Source: Bryum argenteum (taxonomy: Eukaryota > Streptophyta > Bryopsida > Bryales > Bryaceae). Taken from it: 64,000 bases of DNA. The first letter of the stretch is position 1. Each line of letters begins with the position of its first letter. The stretch covers positions 15,606,727 to 15,670,726 of the forward strand of contig CM073327.1 in the NCBI GenBank assembly GCA_037043015.1, given 5' to 3'. This document shows positions 10,831 to 21,222 of the stretch, piece after piece. The translations under genes and the position numbers were made by a program. The notes under the pieces are model-generated. The model saw only the letters and a list, made by a program, of their open reading frames with translations, ran no database searches and was not told the origin of the DNA.

Positions 10831-11125
10831 TTCTAGAACCCAAGAAGCTTCTAGAACTTCTACCAGCTAGGATGCTTCTAGAACTTCTACCAGCTAGGAT
10901 GCTTCTAGAACTTCTACCAGCTAGGATGCTTCTAGAACTTTTACCAGCTAGGATGCTTCTAGAAGGTTCTAGAGACTAGATTCTAGAAGGTTCTAGAGAC
11001 TAGATTCTAGAAGGTTCCAGAGACTAGCTTCTAGAAGGTTCTAAAGACTTCCTTCTAGAAGGTTCTAGAAACTTTCTTTCTAGAAGGTTCCAGAGACTTC
11101 TAGAGACTTCCTTCTAGAAGGTTCC
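10831..11125 (-). promoter_or_regulatory. Array of heat-shock-element sequences in the 5' LTR
   Basis: I count 13 copies of the palindrome TTCTAGAA in about 290 bp. Seven are extended to TTCTAGAAGGTTC, which fits the heat shock factor consensus of alternating nTTCn/nGAAn pentamers. The copy at 11053-11070 contains four perfect contiguous pentamers (TTCTAGAAGGTTCTAGAA). The array includes tandem 27-bp units (about 10848-10955) and sits just upstream of the TATA box in the direction of transcription. By analogy with the heat-activated Arabidopsis ONSEN element this predicts heat-inducible transcription; that function is inference. Confidence 0.7.
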
Positions 11126-11516
11126 AGAGCCTATGTCCCTAACACATAGCCTGCCCTAAAAACGTGTAAGTGTCAACCAATATTAGGGATGTATCTGACG
11201 CAGTGCCGAGATGATTGAACCTACAAATGGAGAAAATTAGGCCTAAAACCGGCATGGGCATGTGATTGTAACCGAGCTCTAATGTAAACAAAACAATATT
11301 TAGGGCGTTGTAAAATTGGCCTCCTTGCATGGAAAAACACCCCTCTGCGAATAGAAAGCACTCCATCGCTGTCGATACGCATGGCAGCAGGTGTCTAAAA
11401 CCGGCCGATCACGAAGCAGGACTTGTCCAGCTGGACCTCGCCAACGGCCAACGGCTACCTTACGCTGCGAAGTCAGAGGGAGGCTCCACCATGAACATCG
11501 GATCGCACCGGCTGCC

Positions 11517-13793
11517 TTACGGTGGCGCTGAGAACTCGGAAGGAGGCTCTGCCATGAACCTCGGATCACAGTGGTGAACCCACGGTGGAGGCGTGGCAGG
11601 ATTGACTGCTGCTGCAGCGGCGACGTTCCCTTCCTTCAAAGCGCGGCGCTTTGCGAGCCACCGTGCCATATTCTCCTTGCAGATAGAAGGGAGGATTCCG
11701 CAGAATGGAGCGACGTTCGAAGTTGGAGGCGGGGGAGGTCCGTGCTTCACAAGCCACTGTATGCGCTCGCCGGCCTGTCTGATGGCCTCTGCTGACCATT
11801 GTTGTTTGAAACTCTCCCGCGCTCGTGCATCAGCCTGACGCTCGAGCTTCTTAGCCTCCTTCCCGCGGCGATCTGCGGCAAGAGATTTTTTTTTCTCTTC
11901 AGCCTCCGCTTTCCTCCGCTCAGATTCTAACCTTGCATCTTCTTTTCGTTTGGCTTTCAGCTCCATGCTGCAAAGATACTCCTCTGATGTCATGAGTATG
12001 CTCTTGCTGTAGTCGATGAGCGGCTCTTCCCTGGAGCTCCGTCGCCGAGGATTGAGCGGCACCTCGGGCAGTTGCAGAAAGCTGTTGATGGGAGTAGGGT
12101 TCGGACGTGGGTCCACGCCCTGACTACCATCTGTCCCCTGCAGGTGACCTCCGCAGTGCTCCAGCAACCTCCTTCGCACGGCGCGCATGTCCACTTCGGC
12201 ATCGCTGTCATGATCAGAGTCGGAGGCGGCTCCTGCTGCATCGCCGGAAGGTCTAACAAAGAAGTGATGCCGACATGGCTGCGATGATGGGATTCGGTCG
12301 CCTGTTATCTCCTGCAGGACGTGGTCTTCACTGCCATTGTCTTCGCGCTCCTGATCCTCCGAATCAGAGCCTCTATCCGGCGCCTCTCCATCGATGTGGA
12401 CGAACTGCTCTGAAGGAGCCATATACTTGTCCACTGCCCGTGGGTTGAGTGGCCAGATGCCGGTACTCCGAAAGCCTGCTTGAATATTTTGGAATGTCAA
12501 TGCTCTTTGCAAGCCTGCTGAAACCCACTGCGCTAACACCTCTTTAGTGGCACCTCGCCCTTTGTTTCGCAGAGTCCAGGCATCTCGATATCTTTTGAAT
12601 GCCCGCTTAAAAGGTCCAAAAATGCTTACATCAAGTGGCTGTAAGCAGTGACTTGTATGTGAAGGCAGCATCATGATGTCGAGGCCAACGTCCATCGCCT
12701 TCTGGACAACCTCCAGCGTGACATGAGAGTTATGGCCATCAACTACCAGCAGGTGTCGATGAGATGGTGAGATTCCTCCCCTACTTTCCAATGCCCTTAT
12801 GAAATGTGAGATCCAGTCCGAAAATAACTCTGCTGTCATCCACGCGTGTGGCTGCATCGCCATGCTTGCTCCATCCTCACACTTAGCAATGTAATTCTCC
12901 CTCATTCTTTTGCCTTTGAATATGTAAAACCCGGGGATGCTCTGTCCACTAGCATTGACACAGGAAAGTACAGTTAACCACTCACGTTCGTTGGGCATGA
13001 GAGAATGCACCGTTTTTGATCATTTTTTTGCCCACACTAGCCCACCTCCATTTCTACCCGCTTGAGCGCCACTTTCGTCGCAGTTCCAAATGTGCTCAGG
13101 TGGGTAGTTCTGAGATTCATAGGCTTGCTCTAAGTTGTTGTAAAAAGAGGCCACATTTTCAGCACACAATCCCTTGGCCCTTGCAAACTCTAATCCTTGT
13201 GATTGTCTCATTATCAGATCTGGATGGCGCTTTTTGAACCACCTGACCCAACTGTCACCAAGGCTGCCGTCCCTGAAAGGAGTCGCTCTTTCCTGTGTTA
13301 TTAATGCCACTTTCAGCCGGAGCTCTTCCATGCTCAAAAGGTGCCCACAATTCTGTATTTTTTCCATATATGTCCCCAAGGCGCTCTCCTCTTGTTTTGT
13401 TAGAATTGTAGGAGGTCCTCTTTTCCTGGTCAAAGTGCGTCCATACAAGTGATCAGTGAGGGAGCTTGCAGGAATATCATAGTACCTGTCAGTGGTCTTG
13501 ATTTTTGCTCCAGATTCGATTGCCGCTATAGCTAATTCGAGTGCCTCAGTAGACCAACTGCATGTTTTTCGTTTTTCTCTTCCTGATGGCCGCTGCGTAG
13601 TAGAAGGTGGTTTTCGGTAGGGAATGCCGGGACCAGTACATGCTGCAACCGCCTCCCAACTTGGCAGATTTAGGTTTACATCTTCGGGCTCCTGGTCTGC
13701 AGGATCTGCAGGATTGAGGTCTGCACGATTCGGATCGAGGTCTGCTGCTGCGATTCGGATCGAGGTCTGCACGACTCGGATTGAGGTCTGCAC
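11517..13793 (-). pseudogene. Pogo-like transposase (DDE_1, CENP-B type), one in-frame stop
   Basis: A continuous minus-strand frame interrupted only by a TGA at 13020-13022, between ...GGGLVWAKK and SKTVHSLMPNEREWLT. The N-terminal part has a psq-type helix-turn-helix (STEALELAIAAIESG... RYYDIPASSLTDH) and a CENP-B-like domain (WVRWFKKRHPDL). The catalytic core shows the expected acidic positions: NCDESG, VVDGHNSHVT, and a third acidic residue after LPSHTSHCLQPLDV. A Lys/Glu/Arg-rich coiled coil of about 60 residues precedes the C-terminus. The first ATG used here is uncertain: upstream sequence to 14299 also encodes a plausible N-terminus but in another frame, separated by a minisatellite. 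The TGA makes this copy inactive unless read through. Confidence 0.88.
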
Positions 13794-13930
13794 GATTCGG
13801 ATCGAGGTCTGCTGCTGCGATTCGGATCGAGGTCTGCACGACTCAGATTGAGGTCTGCACGATTCGGATCGAGGTTTGCACGATTCGGATTGAGGTCTGC
13901 TGCTGCAAGTGTGATCGAGGTCTGATGCTG
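13696..13930. repeat. Minisatellite at the 5' end of the transposase gene
   Basis: Tandem units built on CGATTCGGATCGAGGTCTGC, mostly 21 bp with some 25-bp variants carrying an extra GCTG. On the minus strand the 21-bp unit encodes a heptad-like DLDPNRA repeat. Because 25 is not a multiple of three, the mixture of units places DLDPNRA-type peptides in all three minus-strand frames. Confidence 0.85.
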
Positions 13931-14821
13931 CATGTGCAGGTTCACGTTCATGAGTGGTTCGAGGTCTGCTGCATGTGCGATCGGCCTCATCAACGTTGCT
14001 GACACGCCGGCTCCAGGCAGTGCATGTGGCGTTGTCGGAGCTCCCATCGGCGCCTCGAAGGGTGACCTCGAATGGAGGCGAGGTGCTGGATAAGTTACGG
14101 CTGCAGCTGGAAGATCAAACACACCGGCCGCAAAACACCGGTCCTGCAGTTGATGTCGAAGTTGCGGTCTCGAAGTTGCCGGCCCTGCAAAGACGTGTGT
14201 ACCGACAAGAAATCTCCTTCGCTGCGTTACCGCTCTTTCAACGGTGGATTCGCCGATGAAGCCGCCAACGCCTGCATCTGCATGCATAAGATTCTCCATG
14301 CTAAGGTTGTATGGTTTGTTCAGAAATAAAATTTAAACTGATTGAGGTTACAACTCACGGTACTGTGAATGTTCGCTTAAGCTCACTCTCATGGAATCCT
14401 CCGAATTCTCTCAGCAAACGTCCAGTTCACTCCATCATTCAACAAGCTCTAATCTTGCTCATGCACACAAGAAGATGATCCATTCATAATCACGTGAGTC
14501 GGCTACATAAACCCGGCCCTTATGTGTCTAAAACTGCCTCGTTAGCAGTCCTTAATCTTGAGTTTAACCACCTAATCTCAACTGCAAATTAAGGCCACAC
14601 CTGCAATATTAACGTTCGACGGCACTCATTACTGCATGCTGAGCACAATCAACTGGCGGTTGTTTCTTATCTACTTCCGTCCAGCTCCCTTCATTCATCC
14701 GCGCTATTATCCCTTGTAACCGGCCATTTCTCATTACTCACTGTTTTGCAGTGCACTGTTACAGATTTATATTGTACACTCACGGTTTTGAGCCTCATCC
14801 TAGGTCTCGGGAATGGGCAGG

Positions 14822-14846
14822 CGGACGGGAATAGGCAGTGTGACCT
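14822..14846. repeat. Right terminal inverted repeat of the pogo-like element
   Basis: Ends ...GTGTGACCT, the reverse complement of the left TIR with one mismatch, followed by the TA duplication at 14847-14848. Confidence 0.9.
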
Positions 14847-14848
14847 TA

Positions 14849-15620
14849 GTAACGGAATGCAATTTTATTTGCGATAAGAGATCAGTAATAGGGAATAATA
14901 CGAGGGAAGAATTTCAAAGTTGTTCATTTTTAGTATATACTACCAATGAATGAAATCATAAATAGTAATTGATTTCCTTTACAAAGAAGATAACAAGTCA
15001 CGAGAAACGATCAACCCTCGAAGTTAAACTAATGGAATTGTTACCTTAAAGCGATCAACCCTCGAAGTTAAATTATTGGAATTGTTACCTTAAATTCAGC
15101 TACTCTTTGAATTACATTGATGGAAATGTTGCCTTGAATTACACTAATTAATATTGTTGTTGTAAGCAAGGTCGAGAAATAGTGGAGGTCTTTGACTTCA
15201 TCACTATAATGCAAATCATTGGTCACTATAGAAAATGTTTGTAGACAAAGTTTTTGAGTAAATTGGTAACAAATTGAGAATATGTCTTGGATGGAGAGTG
15301 TACTAAATTAGGAAAACATACTAAGTAGTGATGCATGTGCTAAATTCGACTTCGAGGGAAAGTCAGTAGGTTGAATACGGAAAGCCTTCAAGTTAAGAAA
15401 CTCATTACAACCGATTCAAAGAGAAAAAACCCAATATTACGGAGCCAAATTTTACCCTAACGAGAAGAACCGGAGTACTGGTGCTTACAGACAAAGCAAG
15501 GGTTCTAGCAGCTTGATCTCTTCGTTAATGCTTTTGAAACATAGATGTTGACAAATGCGAAAGACAACAAGGACAACATAGTATCAACCCTCATAATAGT
15601 ATCAATGGAATAGTACAAAA
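14849..15620. repeat. Intergenic with a 44-bp tandem repeat
   Basis: The repeat occupies about 15009-15140. Two close units start GATCAACCCTCGAAGTTAAA (15009 and 15053) and a third decayed one follows. Each carries TGGAATTGTTACCTTAAA. Otherwise nothing recognisable; the right end should contain the 3' UTR of the rhodanese gene. Confidence 0.65.
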
Positions 15621-18459
15621 TCACTGATCTGATTTCAGAGAAAAGTAATGAGCTCGTTCAGGATACTGAGCATTCCGCAACTGACTAAGAGTAGGCTTAG
15701 GACGGCCTTTATCAGGCCCACCGATGACACCCCAATGCAGAAACTGCTCGTGACGAGCTCTAGCTCGGTCTCGCTCCGCTTCCGACTTGTCGTGAAAACA
15801 GTAAGGACAGGAGACGCCTTCTTCCCACAATGGAGACTCCATATCCGCCGCGTTCACTGGCTTCTTGCAGGCGTAGCATAACCTGAAGGAGCCTTGCTTT
15901 AGACCGTGCCCTACTGCCACTCGCTTGTCGAACACGAAGCACTCGCCTTCCCACAGACTCTCGGATTCTGGTGTCTCTTCTAAGTACTTGAGGATCCCGC
16001 CTTCCAAATGATACACCTGCAACGACAACACCCTCGCTCAATAACAAAAACAAAACGAATGAGAACTCTATGCCTATTTTAAGCCTGGCATGCTGAATAT
16101 GCTTCATACGAAATGAATGAATAAAAACTCTATGCCTAGCATGAATAGTGTTGTACGTATCATTTCAAAGCCTTACCTCGTCAAAGCCCTGGTTCACTAG
16201 ATATGAGGTTGCTTTCTCACACCGGATGCCGCCCGTGCAGTACATGGCGATTCGTCGTGGACTTCTGGGCTGTTGAGAATCTTGGTAGGAAGTTTGTGCA
16301 GTCTCTTCCTCTGTGCGCTCCTCGAGATTCTCTTCCACCCACGCTGGGAACTGCCTGAAGGAGTCTGTTTGGGGGTCGACAGCTCGCTTGAACTTCCCCA
16401 CTCGAATCTCATACGTGTTTCGAACATCAACAACGACCTGCAATGCATGAAAAGATGTTCATACTCCACCCTCTTCGCTTGACAAGCTCAACAATATGGG
16501 CGGCAGACTTTGCATCTGATAGTCGACAGACAAGAGCGGGAAATGAAGCAGCATGGTTTACATACTGTGTTCGGGTCACTGATGAGTTCGTTCCATTCCT
16601 TGGGCTTCACGTATTTTCCAACCTTGTCAGCAGGGTTCACTCCTGGCACGCCCATGGATACAACCTGCAACGAAGATGTAAAGAATACAACTTAGATGTA
16701 AAGAATGTAAGAAGAAGAATTCCATGCTTGGAAATGGTGCGAGTACAGCATTTGCTAAACCCTATGTTCATGCCTAAAGTATAGAACGCCTATAGGAAAG
16801 GAGTCCTAACCCCAGGGTGAACACTATACCAGTACTAGACACTAGACATGTCATCTCTCAAGCTTTTTGAGTGCTTATGCAGTTTGAGGACATCTCGGCG
16901 CTAAGAACGTAGGGTACCAATGACTGAGAAGGAGTTACACAGCATGGCGATGTTTCACGTGATTAGCTTCAGGGTTTATAGAAGCAATTGAGCAGGTCGG
17001 ACGGACCTCTTTTTTGAGTTTGACGCGGACGTGATCCCATCGAAACGGAGCGTTTTCACCAGCACCGAGAGGGGACTTGCTGCTATGACCATTGTGAATC
17101 TCCTCGTCTTTCACTCCAGCAGGAGCCTCGGTTCGTCGAAGATTCGTCAGGCGTTCATCACTCTGAATGGCAGACATCACCACCTCCACTGCCTCTCGTG
17201 TGCCGCAAATACTCCCATTGATCCCCTCTGGTGCCAAGATTATGCCTCCTGACACAAACTGCAAACCATCAGGCCATCAGCCATCACTCTATAAAGCTCA
17301 TCACCATCTGATTGAAGACATCAGAGGCTCCCAAAACATGTGATACTGCGGATCCTGATGAAATTTTGAGGTCGGCTTGCACAAACTCCGTCACCAGAAC
17401 TCTGACATTATCATCACAATCGAATTTACCAAGATTGAAATCGAGCAAAATATGCGGAATCAAGTGAACGACAAGTCCGTTTGCACAAACTCCATTACCA
17501 AACCCTAAAAAGAGCTCATTACAGACTATCTCGTCGTCAACCTTGGCTTGCACTGTCGGAAACATGCGGCACAGTGAAAGTATAAGAACGAAAAAAAAAC
17601 TCCATCACCGAAGCTTTGAAAACTTCGTTGGCTTCAGGGTTATCAAAGTTTTGGTGAACCTCCGTGACCAAACCCAAAGATCTCATCTCTAACTATCTTG
17701 CCATTAACACTAAAACATAAAATTGTCGAGGCTTGCAATAATGGAAACATGCGTTACTGTAAGAACAAGGATTTTTGCGAAAACTCTATTACCGAAACTT
17801 GGATAAGATGGTTGGATTTTGGGTTTAAGGTTTAGGGTTTTAGTGATGCAGTTCAATCCAACTAGCTTATCAAAACTTGGTGATGGACTATTTGCAATCG
17901 ACCTTTCGTTCTCAAAAGTATACCAAATCACGTCCTCAACCTCAAACGTCAGAAGCTCCCGGAGAGGCTTGCAAAACATGCGCTCCTGTGAAACTTTAAG
18001 ACGAGAGGACGATTCGCAAAAACTCCATCACCATAACTTTAATGAGCTAGTTCAGTTGAAACTTCATCACTAAATGCTTCACATGGGTTTAGGGTTTACA
18101 TGAGTTTCGCAAAGCTCCTTCAACGGAGCACGCTTCTCTTCATAATCCGGCAGATTGGCGAACTTGTAAAAGGACACCACGACAAGTGGGTCATCGCTCC
18201 CACTGACGGAGACCTGCTCCTGCTCCTGCTCCTCCTTCATCGCACTTGCAGTGGCATTTCTCATCACTGGTACTCTCGAAACGGGAAGATTTGCCACCGA
18301 TGATGATCCTGGGTTCTTGAGATGCCCCCAGCTGCACGCAGCTGCCATGGTCTCGAGACTTCGAAAGCGAGAGAGGGGTGGTGAGATTGTGAGGGCTGGT
18401 AAGCGGAGAGTGTGAAAGGCGGCCATGGGCCACAGTCGGAGAGGGATTCTTCTTAGCAT
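15621..18459 (-). CDS. Rhodanese-domain protein of the TrhO/YceA family, probably plastid (STR6/7/8 type)
   Basis: Five exons: complement(18100-18459), (17007-17258), (16566-16664), (16177-16437), (15621-16016). All introns are GT-AG and phase 0, giving 455 aa. Residues 1 to about 60 are Ser/Arg/Leu-rich and look like an organelle transit peptide (alternative start at Met12). An N-terminal ferredoxin-like domain follows ([27 protein letters not shown]). The rhodanese domain starts [17 protein letters not shown], and its active-site loop [12 protein letters not shown] puts the catalytic Cys near residue 304. A C-terminal Cys cluster (CYACKK ... CPYC) could bind metal. Bacterial TrhO hydroxylates U34 of tRNAs using oxygen; a matching organellar tRNA role here is inference. 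Intron 1 is 841 bp and repetitive. An AAACCCTAA telo-box lies near 18494 in the presumed leader. Confidence 0.9.
17540..18060. repeat. Diverged tandem units in rhodanese gene intron 1
   Basis: About three units of 200-250 bp, each with GGCTTGCA followed by AACATGCG and then CAAAAACTCCATCACC-like sequence (about 17550-17600, 17730-17800, 17960-18035). A weaker relative starts near 17380. No coding capacity is evident; Met-initiated ORFs here are intronic. Confidence 0.55.
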
Positions 18460-18764
18460 TCATGCGTGATTCTGCACTGAATTGTGAGAGCGCCAAACCC
18501 TAATTGAGGACGAGGGGCTTGGGCTTTGGTTCGGGCTATCCTCATACCGACAGCTCTGGACTCTGTTGTTCCCTGCTTTACTAGAGAACTTCAAAGAAGA
18601 ATAACAACTCCAACCTATTTAGAGGAAGGCCTGAATAGAGTGTTCATTCGACCTATCCTTGAGTGAATGTTCAGAATGACATCACACCAATGGCTTATTG
18701 ACAGGACTTCTAAGTAATATCATGGTTTTGTTTGAACCTCCTCTTTGATAATACCTTACATACA
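18460..18764. other. Presumed promoter of the rhodanese gene plus dispersed repeat
   Basis: Upstream of the minus-strand start. About 18605-18660 shares TATTTAGAGG and GACCTATCCTTG(A/G) blocks with 45570-45630, so part of it belongs to a dispersed repeat. Confidence 0.5.
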
Positions 18765-18766
18765 TA

Positions 18767-19562
18767 AGGCAGCGACACCCATAAGCATCCCTGTTCCCAT
18801 TGGCGTGACCTATAATTGTACCTATTGTTGACCTTTTCAGACCCATAGTTGACTATTGTGAAAAAGGGACGGTAATGGGTGTACATTAACCCCTAAATTT
18901 CCTTGTTGCAAAACGGTGTAAGTCACAAAATTTGACCTTCCTTTAGATTAAGCTCAAAAAATCTCAATCTAAGCAATATTCAAAAAATTCAACCGTAAGA
19001 TCTCAAAATTCACTTGACATTCTTCTCACATACTAAATCTGAACCGTTCATTCTTCCTCATTTGTGAGATTATAATGATCAAAGTTGACTGATTTTTCCT
19101 CCTGCGGGAACCTCCAAAACCCATTTCAGGTTTTAAGGAAAGTTAGGGGTTAAAGTGTGCTTTACTGCCGATTGGTTGGAAATGGATGTTGTATGTCATG
19201 GTGTAAAGTGCATAGTGTTTTACTGTTCTTCCTCTACTGGTAGTTCTTGCTTATCCAGAGCTTGGAATTTTGAACCACGATGAGACGTTTATAGGAACTA
19301 CCTTTCTTGGTTTTAAGCCGCTACTAGACAACAAACACTTCAGTGGTGGTCATTTTTAGCTCCACCTATGGACAAGCATATTCGTATGTTCATTTTGTAC
19401 TTTGAAATATTCTTATAAATTCAGGCTCGTAACAAAACCTCATCTCTCAAAGCAAATATTTTTCACTTCCAATTGCTAATATGTAGATATTTTTTTCAAG
19501 CTTCCTTGGTGGTTGTAACCAACCATATTTGCTTACTAGGACGGTTATGGGTGTCGCTACCT
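18767..19562. mobile_element. Short TA-flanked inverted-repeat element
   Basis: The left end AGGCAGCGACACCCATAA (18767-18784) and the reverse complement of the right end (to 19562) agree in all but one position over about 18 bp. Both are flanked by TA. The TA duplication and AGG start resemble the pogo-like element at 4806. It has no transposase and contains a TTAA-type element at 18890-19149. Confidence 0.65.
18890..19149. mobile_element. piggyBac-like MITE, copy 1
   Basis: 260 bp with ends CCCCTAAATTTCC and (reverse complement) CCCCTAACTTTCC, flanked by TTAA at 18886-18889 and 19150-19153. Non-coding. Confidence 0.65.
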
Positions 19563-20520
19563 TAGAAGAGGATTTTTTCAAAATTATTTAGGTGATTAGA
19601 TTCAACGAACAATCTTTGTAAAGACCAAGCAAGTATAGACCTCAACCCTTGGATTTGTAAAGACCTAAAATGAGTTGCTTTAACTTTGGGCAAGCTCCTA
19701 CTGACTCGATTTCCACTCTATGAAGTTGAAACTTTTGCAACTTGTAGAGTTTTCCTATATTTATGCTCAAAATATAATCATACAAAATATGATAATTTGT
19801 CCTTTCTATTCGCAGAGGCATACCTTTGTATTTAAATTTTAACATACCTCCATGTGAATATCCAAACATTGCTTTAGGTTTTATAGGTATCACTACACAA
19901 GGTTGTTGATTAGTGTTACAAATGTTGAATGCAAATCGTAACACTTAATATCAGAGGTCACTACCATAGTGTTACAAAACTAATCTTCAAATCATAACAC
20001 TAAATGTGTGAGCATGTGCACTTTCTTGCTAGTCAAAGAATTTATTGAAAGTGGTGCAATTGGTGACTAGAAGAAAAGACAAGGGACATCGATAGCAATG
20101 GCGGCCCAAAGTGAACACTAATTTCAAGAAGTTCAAAAATATTGTTATCTACCAAATGCTACCCATTACACTAATCTCCACGTAAACACTAATCAACAAC
20201 TCTTGTGTATTGCATATGTGGTTTGAGTAAAGGGAACAAGCTTGGGTTTGTTGTGCCACTTTGAGTCTACTCGCTATCTCTACTCACATCACATATGCAC
20301 TAGTATATTATGAACGTAAATATTATAGAAATTTTTTCTTAAATTAACTAGGAACAAGAATGTGAAGAGCCCCAGTCATATTTACCTCATAGTCACGAAT
20401 TCTTGACACTCATAACATAACTTTCTTTTACTTTCCTTTTTCTACAACAAGAAACCTTTTTCTCACATTATGGTGCCTTTACATTGCTAACACCCTAAAC
20501 GGCACCAAATAAATTCCTAG
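19563..20520. other. AT-rich intergenic
   Basis: No convincing gene. A minus-strand ORF of 100 codons (19642-19944) lacks any family resemblance and sits in AT-rich repetitive sequence. Confidence 0.45.
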
Positions 20521-20523
20521 TAT

Positions 20524-20816
20524 TATGGTGAAACCATCTAAAGGCGGGCACCCAAAATTCTTTCGTGTATAAAGATCTGACCTCCCTTGCATGTACCTTA
20601 TGCAAACATAATTAGGGTGCCTGCTTTTAGGCTACTACTTCTAAATTTTGAATTAAAGTATGTGTGTTTCTTAAAAGATTACAAAAATAGAGAAAGTTAG
20701 TATTTTCCTATTCCTCATCCCTGAAAAATAGTAACCCACTCATTTCTCTTTTCAAGTATATAAATTTCCTCAAATTTCCTTAAGTGCACGACAATACGAT
20801 AGGTGGTTTCACCATA
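20524..20816. mobile_element. Short inverted-repeat MITE
   Basis: The ends TATGGTGAAACCA (20524) and TGGTTTCACCATA (to 20816) are perfect inverted repeats. The target duplication is not clear, so exact boundaries are uncertain. Non-coding. Confidence 0.45.
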
Positions 20817-21222
20817 ACCGGTTGTTGTCAATGTCAATGCTTACGTGGCTTCATCCCATTGCGCAACCCGTCCCATCACCATCACAAATTACAACTCACA
20901 ACCTTCTCTCCTATCAATTTGTATCCTACACCCTTGGATCATGGAGATTAAGGGTTGCGATTAAAGAGTGCACAACCGGTTATGCACGATAACCGACTCG
21001 CCGCTACGCGGCTCGACCGATTATCTAATCCATAATGTAGACTATGCAGCATCTGGTAAGAGCATCTCCACCCCTACTCGCTAAAAATGCTCATCTATAT
21101 TTGAAGAGCTCTTGAAATCACACTCCCCCACCGTTAAAGGCCCCTCAAGCACCAAAAATGCATGTGAAATAGTCAATGCACCAATAGCAAGTAGAATGTT
21201 AGATTTAGTCAGCTAAACTTAA

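Larger units (their letters stand above)
5000..11144 (-). mobile_element. Degenerate Ty3 (gypsy) chromodomain LTR retrotransposon
   Basis: Two LTRs (5000-5487 and 10677-11144) flank minus-strand gag, protease, reverse transcriptase, RNase H, integrase and chromodomain remnants, in the Ty3 order with integrase last. A 5-bp duplication CATAG sits on both sides (4995-4999 and 11145-11149). LTR ends are TG...CA in the element's orientation. A purine tract adjoins the left (3') LTR. Every coding region has frameshifts, so it cannot supply its own proteins. The chromodomain puts it among chromoviruses; resemblance to the moss/fungal Tcn1-like clade is my inference from the chromodomain wording. Confidence 0.93.
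10677..11144 (-). repeat. 5' LTR of the Ty3 element
   Basis: About 468 bp. Transcription would run leftwards: the repeat array (U3) lies at the right, the TATA box at 10820-10830, then the R/U5 part. The U5 end reads ...GTAAATACA and differs from the 3' LTR, which has about 20 extra bases ending TGTCCCTGACA. I could not match the adjoining sequence (10656-10676) to a standard tRNA primer site. Confidence 0.92.
4806..14846 (-). mobile_element. Pogo-like (Tc1/mariner superfamily) DNA transposon, split by a Ty3 insertion
   Basis: The ends 4806-4830 and 14822-14846 are 25-bp inverted repeats with a single mismatch, starting AGGTCAC. They are flanked on both sides by TA (4804-4805 and 14847-14848), the target duplication of the Tc1/mariner/pogo superfamily. 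Removing the nested retrotransposon and one copy of its 5-bp duplication leaves about 3.9 kb. The element carries a DDE_1/CENP-B-type transposase gene on the minus strand (11517-13793), itself broken by one stop codon. TIRs, TSD and transposase family all agree, so the boundaries are well supported. It was probably complete before the retrotransposon landed in the region 3' of the transposase gene. Confidence 0.9.

Noticed and set aside
17815-17845. TTTAGGG-like telomeric repeats in an intron
   Set aside because: Only one or two imperfect units; more likely telo-box-like motifs than an interstitial telomere.
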